A stretch of DNA of 64,000 nt from a virus, in IMG/VR virus record IMGVR_UViG_3300023174_000053, positions 62,001 through 126,000 of that record; one strand, given 5' to 3'. The notes below the pieces were generated by a model. The model made no database searches. It was given only the letters and a program-made list of their open reading frames with translations, and was not told where the DNA came from. Both the position numbers and the translations under genes were made by a program. This document shows, one piece after another, positions 29,639 through 37,485 of the stretch (the first letter of the stretch is position 1; the number at the start of each line of letters is the position of its first letter).

Positions 29639-29668
29639 CCAAACTACACCAAATGTAGTTTGGATATA
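29636..29668 (-). other. 14-bp perfect hairpin overlapping a late promoter
   Basis: ATATCCAAACTACA and TGTAGTTTGGATAT pair perfectly around a 5-base loop, directly after the stop of the 75-residue gene. There is no T-run, so it may stabilise the 3' end, pause polymerase or regulate the HNH/gp44 unit. Confidence 0.75.
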
Positions 29669-29671
29669 ATC

Positions 29672-29899
29672 TCAATCTCTATGGACTTTCATTTTATCAA
29701 TCACATAATTTGTTTGTGTGAGACCATTACTATCAGTAATCTCTGCTTTCGTCATATAGAAGATAAGAGTAGAACCTTCGGCAAGTTGTTCTTCAATACC
29801 TTCCATAGTTCCAAATTTTCCAGTTCTCATAGATTCTGGAATTGAGTTGAATGCGTCTTCAATTGTTTGTCGTTGTTCTTGTGTTAATTTAAAAGTCAT
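29672..29899 (-). CDS. hypothetical 75-residue protein
   Basis: Start MTFKLTQEQ follows the stop of the upstream gene by two bases; a TTG four codons earlier is less likely. It has an N-terminal helix (QEQRQTIEDAFNSIP), a Gly-rich middle and two strands (STLIFYMTKAEITD, NYVIDKMKVHRD). No family is recognised. It ends against the 14-bp hairpin. Confidence 0.6.
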   Translation of the reverse strand: MTFKLTQEQRQTIEDAFNSIPESMRTGKFGTMEGIEEQLAEGSTLIFYMTKAEITDSNGLTQTNYVIDKMKVHRD

Positions 29900-29901
29900 A
29901 G

Positions 29902-30429
29902 TTAAATCCAATCAGGTTTGCGAGAAGGCATACGAAGATAGTTGTCCGCAACCCAAGGTTTGGAGGCAATATACATTTTGTAGGCAGTGAATGTATCAAT
30001 ACTTTCATCAAGTTTGTATTCATCAGGCATTGCCCTTGTAAATTCTACCACATTTTTGTAGATAGAAATCTCCTTTCCACTTTTAGTAGCAAAGATATTC
30101 TCAGCAACTTCAAGTCCTTTCATACAGGCATGGTCTTTACCATAACGATGTCGATACTCATTACAAAGAGCATAACCGTGCCGAATTAACCAGGCAAGGT
30201 TTTCATAGTTCTCTGCTGCCCAAACAGTACAAGGATGATTTCGGAATGCTCCCTTCTCAGTACTATAAGGAGTTCCATCCTTTTTAGGAATAGTTCCCCA
30301 ATTATAGTACCACTTGGAGAAAATGACAGAGACCATCTGACAGGTCTCCAAAGGCATTTTCACTACGTGTTTGTCGGGAAGTGCTACGGCAGAAAGCACA
30401 GGACACTCATCGACGACAAAAATATTCAT
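29902..30429 (-). CDS. conserved phage protein (D-K-H-V-V-K-M family)
   Basis: A 175-residue protein. It starts MNIFVVDECPVLSAVALPDKHVVKMPLE, a signature seen in many myovirus proteins where a Cys/Asp-rich first strand is followed by DKHVVKM and a helix. NHPCTVWAAENYENLAWL and KPWVADNYLRMPSRKPDW complete the pattern. Conserved His, Trp and Asp hint at an enzyme. I cannot name the activity. Located between gp45 and the HNH gene. Confidence 0.7.
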   Translation of the reverse strand: MNIFVVDECPVLSAVALPDKHVVKMPLETCQMVSVIFSKWYYNWGTIPKKDGTPYSTEKGAFRNHPCTVWAAENYENLAWLIRHGYALCNEYRHRYGKDHACMKGLEVAENIFATKSGKEISIYKNVVEFTRAMPDEYKLDESIDTFTAYKMYIASKPWVADNYLRMPSRKPDWI

Positions 30430-30445
30430 AATATAAAGTTAAAAA

Positions 30446-31111
30446 TCAAGAAAAATTGGAGTCTGGTTCCAAAGTAATATAATAGGTCAAATTGTACCGT
30501 TCGTTCGTGAATTTAGACAGAAGTTTTTCTGACACAACCACATCATAAGAACCAGGAATAATCTTAATGTTTTCTACCTTGAAGTTGAAAGTAAATTCCT
30601 TATCGGTTTCACCAACAACGATAGAGTATTCGTTGGAAGTATCATTCTTCTTATCACGAACAACCAAACGAATTACACCTGCTTCACCAACAGCAGAAAG
30701 GTCTGGAAGTTGATAAACTGATGCTGCTTTGATAAGTTTATCGAGTTGTGAATGTTCTAGTTGAAAACAAACATCATTAGAAGGAAGTGTAATTTCTTTT
30801 TCTGGTGGTGATACAATTACTTCTGGATCAGCAAAGAAATACTTCACACGACGTTTTCCTTCACGGATAATAACGTGAGAATCATTTTCAAAATCAAGGT
30901 CAGGATCTTGGTGTAGTCCCAAACCATTTAGAAATTGGTTGAGGTCATAAATCGCAAAATCTTTTGTAAATTCTTCCTTGATTGTTGCTTCCGCAAGAAT
31001 ATTCTTCATCACAGAAATTGTGCGGAGTTTAGAACCTTCCTTAACCAGAATAGACTGGTTAATTGAAGAAAAGTTTTTTAGAATAGTAATAGTAGATTCG
31101 GAAAGTTTCAT
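30446..31111 (-). CDS. 45: sliding clamp (T4 gp45)
   Basis: A 221-residue trimeric processivity clamp, which also tethers the gp55 late transcription complex to DNA in T4. Start MKLSESTITILKNFSSIN is chosen because it aligns with the T4 gp45 start (MKLSKDT...). A GTG seven codons upstream overlaps the DUF3310 stop. Motifs include AIYDLNQFLNGL and the second-domain strands (CFQLEHSQLDKLIKAASVYQLPD; FNFKVENIKIIPGSYDV). Length equals T4 gp45 (228). Confidence 0.94.
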   Translation of the reverse strand: MKLSESTITILKNFSSINQSILVKEGSKLRTISVMKNILAEATIKEEFTKDFAIYDLNQFLNGLGLHQDPDLDFENDSHVIIREGKRRVKYFFADPEVIVSPPEKEITLPSNDVCFQLEHSQLDKLIKAASVYQLPDLSAVGEAGVIRLVVRDKKNDTSNEYSIVVGETDKEFTFNFKVENIKIIPGSYDVVVSEKLLSKFTNERYNLTYYITLEPDSNFS

Positions 31112-31128
31112 AGTTTGGGGTTTAATTT

Positions 31129-31554
31129 TCACTTATTTTCAACGAGATTAAGATGATTAATCAAAAGAATAGTATAGTGTAGAACTTTAAACAAGTCAGC
31201 ACGAGGAGTTCCTTTTGTATCATAACGGTCAATATACTTGGTTACATTACCAGCACAAAATCCTTCACGACGATTGTGTTTAATCTTATCGAGAGTTTGT
31301 TCTGTTCCACCACCAGTCCTATCAACATAATGCTGACTGTAAGTACCAGCAATATATTGTTCAAGTTGTTTCAGGATTTGGTCTTCGTTGTATTTCCAGA
31401 AACCATTAGCATTTGTATTTTCAGTCATATTCATAGGAGTTTTTGTAACATCAATTAAACCAGTTATTTCATCAAGTTTTACTGTAAACTGATTGAAATT
31501 TCTTTCATCTTCAGGTCCAAACATAGTAAAGAAAGTCATAATAACCTTTACCAA
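31129..31554 (-). CDS. DUF3310-type protein
   Basis: A 141-residue protein. The C-terminal third has FCAGNVTKYIDRYDTKGTPR followed by DLFKVLHYTILLINHL, the G-N-x-x-K-Y-I-x-R-x-x-x-K-G motif of DUF3310, a helical family often placed near phage nucleotide genes and sometimes called nucleotide-kinase-like. The N-terminal part is acidic and less conserved, and the true start could be internal (MTENTNANG). It sits between gp46 and gp45. Confidence 0.75.
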   Translation of the reverse strand: MVKVIMTFFTMFGPEDERNFNQFTVKLDEITGLIDVTKTPMNMTENTNANGFWKYNEDQILKQLEQYIAGTYSQHYVDRTGGGTEQTLDKIKHNRREGFCAGNVTKYIDRYDTKGTPRADLFKVLHYTILLINHLNLVENK

Positions 31555-31574
31555 TCATACCAAAAAACCAAAGG

Positions 31575-33293
31575 TCAGTCAACCATTTTACTAAATCCCT
31601 TAACCTTATCAAACTTGATAACTCTATCAAATTTATCAATCAATTCGTCTGTCTTATGTGAAATCACAAATATATTAGTATCTTTTATTACATACTTAAT
31701 AATTCTTGTAAAATAATCTGTTCCCATAAAATCCAAAGAACTATCAAATACCTCATCCAAAATAAGAAGATTGGTATTGACTGAATTTTTCATTCTTGCG
31801 ATTTCTCTCCAAGTGAAAAGAATAGCAAGATTGATTCTCATTTTTTCTCCTTCACTAAAACTTTCATAGGTAAAATCTTCATGAATAGGAGATTTGATTT
31901 TTTCATTAAACTCTTCATCAAGGGTAAAATTAATATAAAAGTCCATCATTTGCAGATACTTATTAATCTGCTGGTTCATAAGAGGAAGATACTTCTTAAT
32001 AATTTTACCTTTAATACCACCATCTTTCATCAAGGAATGCGCGAAGTCAAAATAAGAAACATCTTCTTTATTCTTTGCTTTTTCGGTTTGAATTAAATCC
32101 AAAGTTTGTTCCAATTCAATTAATACTTTTCTTTCAGTATTTCTGTTTTTAATTTTGTTGGTAATGTCTTGAATTTCTTGGTCAAGGTCTCTTGATTGTT
32201 TATTAAGTTGGGAAATTTTAACATTGTTATTAGAAATTTCATTGTTTAAAGAACTAATCTCCTTTGAAACGACATTGAATTCACGTTCTCTTTTTTCCTC
32301 CTGTTGAATTGCTTCTTTCAATTCATTATAACCTTGTTGAAGTTCTTTTGCTTTGTTTTCAGATTCACTAACTTTATTTAATCTAAATTCTTCTTCAATA
32401 GTTTGAGTACAAGTAGGGCATACCGAATTATTATTAAAAAACTTATGCTGTTCTGTAATGCTTGATACTTTTTCTGAAATCTTACCCTTTAAATTGGAAA
32501 GTTGTTTCAGTTTCTTAGATGCGTCTAGAAGGTTCTCCAGTTGAGGTTGAAGAGTAGTTGATACTTCCTCTACCTTATGTACATTCTCTGCTGCTAATTG
32601 GTCAATATAAGTGGTAATAGAAGTGATTTTATCTTTTTTCTTTTCTATATTTTCTTTACCACTTTTCTCAATACTTTCAATAAACTCTTTTTGCATCTCG
32701 ACCTTTTCTTCAGTCATTGATTGCTTCAAAGAAAGTTCTTTAATTTTATCATTTGTATTTTTAATCCTATCTTTAATTACAGCATTCATCGCAGAAAAGA
32801 TTTTAATATCCAACAAATCTTCTACAACTTCTCTACGATTTGCCGTAGATAACTGCATAAAAGGTACAAAGGAAGCACTACCCAAAATTACAATTTGAGT
32901 AAATGACTTATAGTTTAATTTTAAAATATTATCTTCTAGTTGTTTTTGTTGGTCTGCCGATGATGCTGCTTGATTTTGTAAGATGCCATCAATCCAAATC
33001 TCAAAAATATTTGGTTTAATACCTCTTTTTATTTTGTATTCTTTTGTTCCAATACTAAAATCAATCTCAACCAAGCATTCTTTTTCGTTGGTCGAATTGA
33101 TTAATTGAGATTTATTGATTTTGCGAAATGCTTTATTGAATAGTCCAAAGCAAAGAGCATCAAGCATCGTGCTTTTGCCTGAACCATTCGCACCGACAAT
33201 TAATGTAGTTTGAGTATCTGTAAATTTTATCTCTGTTGCTTGATTTCCAGAAGAAAGAAAATTACGATATGCGATTTGTTTGAATAGTATCAT
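31575..33293 (-). CDS. 46: recombination exonuclease subunit (T4 gp46, Rad50-like)
   Basis: A 572-residue SMC-type ATPase. Walker A is GANGSGKS (34-41) and a Q-loop region follows. A long antiparallel coiled coil (about 170-420) is broken by the zinc-hook VCPTC (Cys292, Cys295). The ABC signature is SFSEGEKMRINLA and Walker B is LLILDEVFDSSLD. With gp47 it resects DNA ends to feed UvsX-mediated recombination and replication. It overlaps the DUF3110 gene by 32 bases. Confidence 0.96.
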   Translation of the reverse strand: MILFKQIAYRNFLSSGNQATEIKFTDTQTTLIVGANGSGKSTMLDALCFGLFNKAFRKINKSQLINSTNEKECLVEIDFSIGTKEYKIKRGIKPNIFEIWIDGILQNQAASSADQQKQLEDNILKLNYKSFTQIVILGSASFVPFMQLSTANRREVVEDLLDIKIFSAMNAVIKDRIKNTNDKIKELSLKQSMTEEKVEMQKEFIESIEKSGKENIEKKKDKITSITTYIDQLAAENVHKVEEVSTTLQPQLENLLDASKKLKQLSNLKGKISEKVSSITEQHKFFNNNSVCPTCTQTIEEEFRLNKVSESENKAKELQQGYNELKEAIQQEEKREREFNVVSKEISSLNNEISNNNVKISQLNKQSRDLDQEIQDITNKIKNRNTERKVLIELEQTLDLIQTEKAKNKEDVSYFDFAHSLMKDGGIKGKIIKKYLPLMNQQINKYLQMMDFYINFTLDEEFNEKIKSPIHEDFTYESFSEGEKMRINLAILFTWREIARMKNSVNTNLLILDEVFDSSLDFMGTDYFTRIIKYVIKDTNIFVISHKTDELIDKFDRVIKFDKVKGFSKMVD

Positions 33294-33552
33294 AATTTCT
33301 TGGTGGTATCACAAATTCATTTGGGGTAATTATAACATAATTATATCCATACATCTCACAAGTCTTTATCGCCATTTCATCATCAACTTCTATCACAGTC
33401 ATTTCTGGATAATCTTCCGCCATTAGAAGACCAGAATATCTTTCCGCATCATCTTCTTCTTCAAAAAAGTACAAAGCCTTTTCACCATGTTCATCAGCTA
33501 CTGCGTATGCCCCTTCTTCTTCTTTTTCTAAGATAGTGAGTAAAAACATCAT
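33262..33552 (-). CDS. DUF3110-type protein
   Basis: A 96-residue protein. ALYFFEEEDDAERYSGLLMAEDYPEMTVIEV fits DUF3110 (F-x-x-E-D-D-A-x-R-Y), a small alpha/beta family that I know mainly from cyanobacteria. It is very acidic. It overlaps both gp47 (ATGATG) and gp46, so it is translationally tied to the nuclease subunits and may be an accessory of the gp46/47 complex. Its presence supports a cyanobacterial host. Confidence 0.8.
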   Translation of the reverse strand: MMFLLTILEKEEEGAYAVADEHGEKALYFFEEEDDAERYSGLLMAEDYPEMTVIEVDDEMAIKTCEMYGYNYVIITPNEFVIPPRNYDTIQTNRIS

Positions 33553-34592
33553 TCTACTTCCAGTGCTTCTTTATAAAATTCTCGTAAGAGTTTTTTAATA
33601 GTGTTCTTGTCTAGTTCAAATTCTGACTCTTCTACATATTTATCCAAAATACTTAATGTATCTTCTGTTGGAATTTCATCGCAATTTACATCTTCATCAT
33701 AGACATCAATATTCTCAATAATCTTAAGTTCTAATGGATTTACTTTAACTATTGCATCCACAAACTTATCAAACATCTTATAGTCATCTCGTTGACGAAC
33801 AACGATTTTAACCATTTTATCAGTCAAATAAGATGCGTCAAAATCTTTTGGATTATTATTTTCATAATAAACTCTCTCAAACATTGTATGAGGATTTTGA
33901 TAATAATCTAGTTTATAATCATCAGTATCGAAGATATGAAATCCTCTTTTATCATTCAAATCATTCCAAAACATTTGGTATGGATTTCCAAGATAAAAGA
34001 TTTTTCCATCATCACTACGAGTATGATAATGACCCGAATAAACTCTCTCAAACTTTTGAAATACTTTTTTATCTAGTCCTTCTTCATGAATGTGCCCTGG
34101 ATAAACCGAAAATCCATTCAGTTCAAGATGACCAAAAATAACTTTTGCTTCTGTGTTTTCAAGAAGTTCAAAAGTTTCTTTTTCATTATCAGTACATATC
34201 CAAGGAAGAAGAACTGTTTTCATTCCCTCAATAGTATATTCTGCTGGTTTAGACACTCTAACTACATTATAATATTGTTGGAGAAGTGTATCTATAGCAT
34301 TAATTTCATTACTGTTTTTATAATAAGCATCATGATTTCCCACAATATTATAAACAGTAATTCCTAAATCTTGAAATCTATCATAAACATTTTCCTTTGC
34401 CCAATCAAGAGCCCAGTAATCCACACCTTTACGATTATCAAAAGCATCACCCAAATGAATGACTGTTTTGATTTTGTTTTTCTTTAATGTAGGAAAAAAT
34501 ATTTCATCATAAAATTTAGCAAAATACTCGTGAAATGCTTTATTTGCTTTGCGGAAATTATAATGAGTGTCTGTAATTAAACCGATACGCAT
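33549..34592 (-). CDS. 47: recombination exonuclease subunit (T4 gp47, Mre11-like)
   Basis: A 347-residue calcineurin-type phosphoesterase. Metal-binding motifs appear in order: LITDTHYNFR (D-x-H), HLGDAFDNR (G-D), YNIVGNHDAYY (G-N-H-D), IFGHLELNG and YSGHYHTR (G-H-x-H). It is the nuclease partner of gp46. The C-terminal domain is acidic. Gene order gp55-gp47-gp46 is conserved in T4-type phages. Confidence 0.96.
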   Translation of the reverse strand: MRIGLITDTHYNFRKANKAFHEYFAKFYDEIFFPTLKKNKIKTVIHLGDAFDNRKGVDYWALDWAKENVYDRFQDLGITVYNIVGNHDAYYKNSNEINAIDTLLQQYYNVVRVSKPAEYTIEGMKTVLLPWICTDNEKETFELLENTEAKVIFGHLELNGFSVYPGHIHEEGLDKKVFQKFERVYSGHYHTRSDDGKIFYLGNPYQMFWNDLNDKRGFHIFDTDDYKLDYYQNPHTMFERVYYENNNPKDFDASYLTDKMVKIVVRQRDDYKMFDKFVDAIVKVNPLELKIIENIDVYDEDVNCDEIPTEDTLSILDKYVEESEFELDKNTIKKLLREFYKEALEVE

Positions 34593-34617
34593 AATGTATT
34601 TTAAAAGGAAGAATTAA

Positions 34618-35103
34618 TCATTGGTATTGTTTCATTTGAATGTTTTCTTTAATTGTATTGTAGTCAGAAGAATTGAATCCACTACCATCAACAGAAAATA
34701 CTTGATCAAAACCACTTTTTTCAAGAATCTTTTCTTTGATTTCCATCTGTCTTTTTTCTTTCTGAATACGACGCAGGAAAGCATAGTAAACAATTTGTGT
34801 AAAATACGCAAATGGATTTGTACGTTCTACATCAAAATTATTGATATACTGAACGCAATTTTCAATACCATCTGAAATCATATCTTCACGATACATATAA
34901 TTTACAAAGTTTGGACGATATGATAAATGAGTAGCAATTTTTAAAAAACAATCACCCAGATAATTAGGAATAATTGGATTGGGTAATCCCTTTTCCTTTG
35001 CTGAATTCACTTTAATTTTATAATTAATCAACGCATCGTGAAAATCTTTATTATTTACATAATGTGGATTTTTCTTTACTTTATTCATTTTTGAATTTAA
35101 CAT
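34618..35103 (-). CDS. 55: late transcription sigma factor (T4 gp55)
   Basis: A 161-residue divergent sigma factor that directs host RNA polymerase to TATAAATA late boxes. The start MLNSKMNKVKK is chosen because a longer frame would run through the promoter; MNKVKK at 35088 is an alternative. Sigma region 2-like sequence is seen in YRPNFVNYMYREDMISDGIENCVQYI and FDVERTNPFAYFTQIVYYAFLRRIQKEKRQ, where the aromatic cluster melts the -10 element. Its own early promoter lies directly upstream, so it links early to late expression. Confidence 0.93.
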   Translation of the reverse strand: MLNSKMNKVKKNPHYVNNKDFHDALINYKIKVNSAKEKGLPNPIIPNYLGDCFLKIATHLSYRPNFVNYMYREDMISDGIENCVQYINNFDVERTNPFAYFTQIVYYAFLRRIQKEKRQMEIKEKILEKSGFDQVFSVDGSGFNSSDYNTIKENIQMKQYQ

Positions 35104-35122
35104 AAATTGATTACTTTTCCTT

Positions 35123-35152
35123 ATTATAACACACAATAGCAATAGTTGACAA
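35123..35152 (-). promoter_or_regulatory. sigma70-type promoter of gp55
   Basis: TTGTCA (35152-35147), an 18-base spacer, TATAAT (35128-35123). The leader then supplies AAGGA for the gp55 start. The -35 box overlaps that of the divergent plus-strand promoter. Confidence 0.7.
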
Positions 35153-35174
35153 CTATAAAGAATGTGTCTATAAT
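35146..35174 (+). promoter_or_regulatory. strong plus-strand early promoter, antisense to the Sm-like/uvsW genes
   Basis: TTGACA (35146-35151), exactly 17 bases, TATAAT (35169-35174), a perfect consensus. There is no plus-strand gene downstream; transcription would run antisense into the Sm-like gene and uvsW. The -35 lies in the palindrome ATAGTTG-A-CAACTAT. Confidence 0.75.
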
Positions 35175-35210
35175 CACTCTGTTAGGGTTGAAGATAAGTT
35201 ATATCTTTAA
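35168..35210 (+). repeat. early promoter/leader repeat, copy 2
   Basis: The -10 box and leader (CACTCTGTTAGGGTTGAA, GATAAGTTATATCT) are nearly identical to the minus-strand copy at 3225-3273, but here no gene follows in the same direction. Confidence 0.85.
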
Positions 35211-35596
35211 ATAGATTTGTAAAGTTTCTCTAAAGATATTCTGGCATCAGCAATCGAGGACAAATAACCCATTTTAGAAGTGAGTTCACTTTTATTGGAT
35301 TTTTTACTCCTTTCTCTAACAAACTTTTGATGCATTTTGATTAAATCTTCATCCGTTATTTCAGTCATCGTTATAACTTTTTCCATATCCATTACAAACA
35401 TACTATCATCAGCAAACTTTATCCAAGGACTTACTTTGATAGTTGATATTCCAAGTTGACGAATTGTTACGGTTTCCATAGTAATTGGATTATCTAAAAT
35501 TAAAACAATCCTATCGTCTTCGTCACAAGGACAAACTTTAGAAAGTATTTCCTCACCTGATATTAATTTAATGATAGCATAAAAATCTTCTTCCAT
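35207..35596 (-). CDS. Sm-like family protein, paralogue 3
   Basis: A 129-residue protein, the best-preserved member of the window's three Sm-like proteins. It starts FYAIIKLISGEEILSKV, has the Sm-type strand order through IVLILDNPITMETVTI, then STIKVSPWIKFADD and DMEKVITMTEITDEDL, with a basic tail (RERSKKSNKSELTSK). Its ATG abuts the uvsW stop. A structure of such a cyanophage-derived Sm-like protein has been reported; its RNA partners are unknown to me. The plus-strand promoter makes antisense RNA to this gene likely. Confidence 0.72.
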   Translation of the reverse strand: MEEDFYAIIKLISGEEILSKVCPCDEDDRIVLILDNPITMETVTIRQLGISTIKVSPWIKFADDSMFVMDMEKVITMTEITDEDLIKMHQKFVRERSKKSNKSELTSKMGYLSSIADARISLEKLYKSI

Positions 35597-37060
35597 TTAT
35601 TTTTTAAAGTCTAGTTGTATAATTTCATAATTAAATTTTTCTTCATTGTAAATTTTAATTCTTTCGATTAAATGATTTAAAGTATAATTCTTTTTTGATT
35701 TGTAAGTAATGTCGTCTGCAATATCGTAAAGAACTGCTTTATTTTTGTTTTCTCCTTTTCGGAGAACTCTACCGATAGATTGTAAATTTCTTACTCTTGA
35801 TTTACTTGGACTAGCAAAGATAATATTATGGAGATTTTTAATATTAATACCAGTACTAAATGTTCCGTATGAAGCAACGATAATTGAATCGTTTTCTTTT
35901 TCGGTAATTTCTCTTACCTTTTCTCTTTCTTCAGCATCCACACCACCGTAGACAAAAAATATTTTTCTATCTTTTGCTGCTGAACTATTTATCATCTCAT
36001 ACAAAGGTTGCCCGTGAGTTTCAACACGACTATAAAGAATTAAAGTATTACCCTTCAAATCCAAAGATAAGTTTTTAATAAAATTATTTCTCTTGTCGTG
36101 GGTAATCAAATACTGAATTTCTTCTTCGTATTCATCAAACTGATGTTCGTTATGTTTTAATAAAAGAACTTTGATTTGTAGTTTTGATAGATAACCTTTT
36201 TCAATAAGTTCCTGTGTCTGCGTAACCTTGTATGAGGGACCGAATAAACCCTCCAGAACCCACTTGTGAGTTTGCGAACCATCCAAAGTACCAGTGAACC
36301 CAAAACGATACTTTGTATTGTCCATCTTTGTCATAATACCAACCAAAGATTTAGACTTAAATTGGTGTGCTTCATCCCCAATCACCACATCAAATTTCTC
36401 AAAGAATGTTCTTGGTAAGTTGTAAATACTCTGCCAGGTTGTAATGACTACATTTTTATTTGTAGATTTTTCTTTACCAGAGTAAATCTTATGGCAATAT
36501 TCTTCGGCATTCCACCCATAATCCTCAAAGTCTTTATACATTTGTTCTACTAATGAAGTAGTAGGAACAATTAGTAAAATATTATGTTCCTTTTCTACAA
36601 AGTATCTAACGATTGAGTAAATCATCAAAGACTTACCAGAAGCAGTTGGAGAAATTAAAAGCTTACGATTATACCTGAGAGCATCATACACAGCATCTAC
36701 TTGATAGTCTCTTGGTTCGTGCCTTGATATACTCTTCATATAATCAGAGACACCTTCCACCGAAATCATTTCATTCTCCTCAAATGGAGAACCATAAAAC
36801 TTATTATCTTTGAACTCTACCGTATATTCACAGTTTTTTGCCCAAGCAACTAGTTTATCCAAAAGACCAACATATAGTTCACCAGTATGATTACTATAAA
36901 GTCTTATTTTTCCATCCCAATATTTGCTCCTATACTGGGGCATAAATTTTGCTCCAGGGACATCAAAAGTAAAATGCTCAGATAACTCTTGATGAATATG
37001 TGGTTCTGTTTCGACTTTTAAATAAATCTCGTTCTTTTTTTGTATAATAATATTAGCCAT
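35597..37060 (-). CDS. uvsW: UvsW DNA/RNA helicase
   Basis: A 487-residue superfamily 2 helicase. Motif I is SPTASGKS (137-144), motif II DEAH (229-232), motif III GFTGTLDG, motif V SYGTFSTGINI and motif VI QSIGRVLRKGENK. In T4, UvsW unwinds R-loops and branched DNA, switching replication from origin to recombination mode. It is about 100 residues shorter than T4 UvsW. ATG 37060 overlaps the uvsY end; a TTG four codons upstream is less likely. Confidence 0.95.
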   Translation of the reverse strand: MANIIIQKKNEIYLKVETEPHIHQELSEHFTFDVPGAKFMPQYRSKYWDGKIRLYSNHTGELYVGLLDKLVAWAKNCEYTVEFKDNKFYGSPFEENEMISVEGVSDYMKSISRHEPRDYQVDAVYDALRYNRKLLISPTASGKSLMIYSIVRYFVEKEHNILLIVPTTSLVEQMYKDFEDYGWNAEEYCHKIYSGKEKSTNKNVVITTWQSIYNLPRTFFEKFDVVIGDEAHQFKSKSLVGIMTKMDNTKYRFGFTGTLDGSQTHKWVLEGLFGPSYKVTQTQELIEKGYLSKLQIKVLLLKHNEHQFDEYEEEIQYLITHDKRNNFIKNLSLDLKGNTLILYSRVETHGQPLYEMINSSAAKDRKIFFVYGGVDAEEREKVREITEKENDSIIVASYGTFSTGINIKNLHNIIFASPSKSRVRNLQSIGRVLRKGENKNKAVLYDIADDITYKSKKNYTLNHLIERIKIYNEEKFNYEIIQLDFKK

Positions 37061-37481
37061 ATCCTGCTGCAAATCTCATGTATTCAATCGCATTCTTTAT
37101 TTGATAAGTTCTATTTAAGATTGTTTTTAATATACTTTCCAAATAACTAAGCATCGTTTGGTAATAGTCTATTTTGGATACTATTTTAATTAAGTCTTTA
37201 TCAGCATCCATATACTTATCTATATCCGGTTTCAAAACCTTATGGTCAAATGGTTTTTCTTTATATACTTCTGGTTCTGCTTTACCAGAGTAATACATCC
37301 ATTTTTCTTTTTTTAAAATCTTATATTTGTTTTCTTCTAGTTTTCGAAGAAGAAGAATATTGTTATAAAGTTTATAATATTTTGCATGAAGAGCAGGTAT
37401 TTTGATAGACTCATCGTGTAAATTATCTTGGTCTATAATTGAATCCTTTTCCCATAATAATTGTATTTCATCAAGGTTCAT
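37053..37481 (-). CDS. uvsY: UvsY recombination mediator
   Basis: A 142-residue helical protein that loads UvsX onto gp32-covered single-stranded DNA. It aligns with T4 UvsY (137) by eye: an acidic N-terminal helix, LYNNILLLRKLEENKYKILKKEKW then YYSGKA, DADKDLIKIVSKIDYYQTML and a terminal helix ending FAAGYG (T4 ends FEAGK). The YSG motif and ADKD spacing are the strongest markers. It sits immediately before uvsW, as in other cyanomyoviruses. Confidence 0.9.
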   Translation of the reverse strand: MNLDEIQLLWEKDSIIDQDNLHDESIKIPALHAKYYKLYNNILLLRKLEENKYKILKKEKWMYYSGKAEPEVYKEKPFDHKVLKPDIDKYMDADKDLIKIVSKIDYYQTMLSYLESILKTILNRTYQIKNAIEYMRFAAGYG

Positions 37482-37485
37482 AGTT

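Noticed and set aside
30446-31132. GTG start of gp45 at 31132
   Set aside because: T4 gp45 begins with the equivalent of MKLSEST, which has an ATG seven codons later; the upstream codons have no counterpart.
34618-35142. Longer gp55 start at 35142
   Set aside because: The extra N-terminal codons lie within the -10 region and spacer of the gp55 promoter, so they cannot be in its mRNA.
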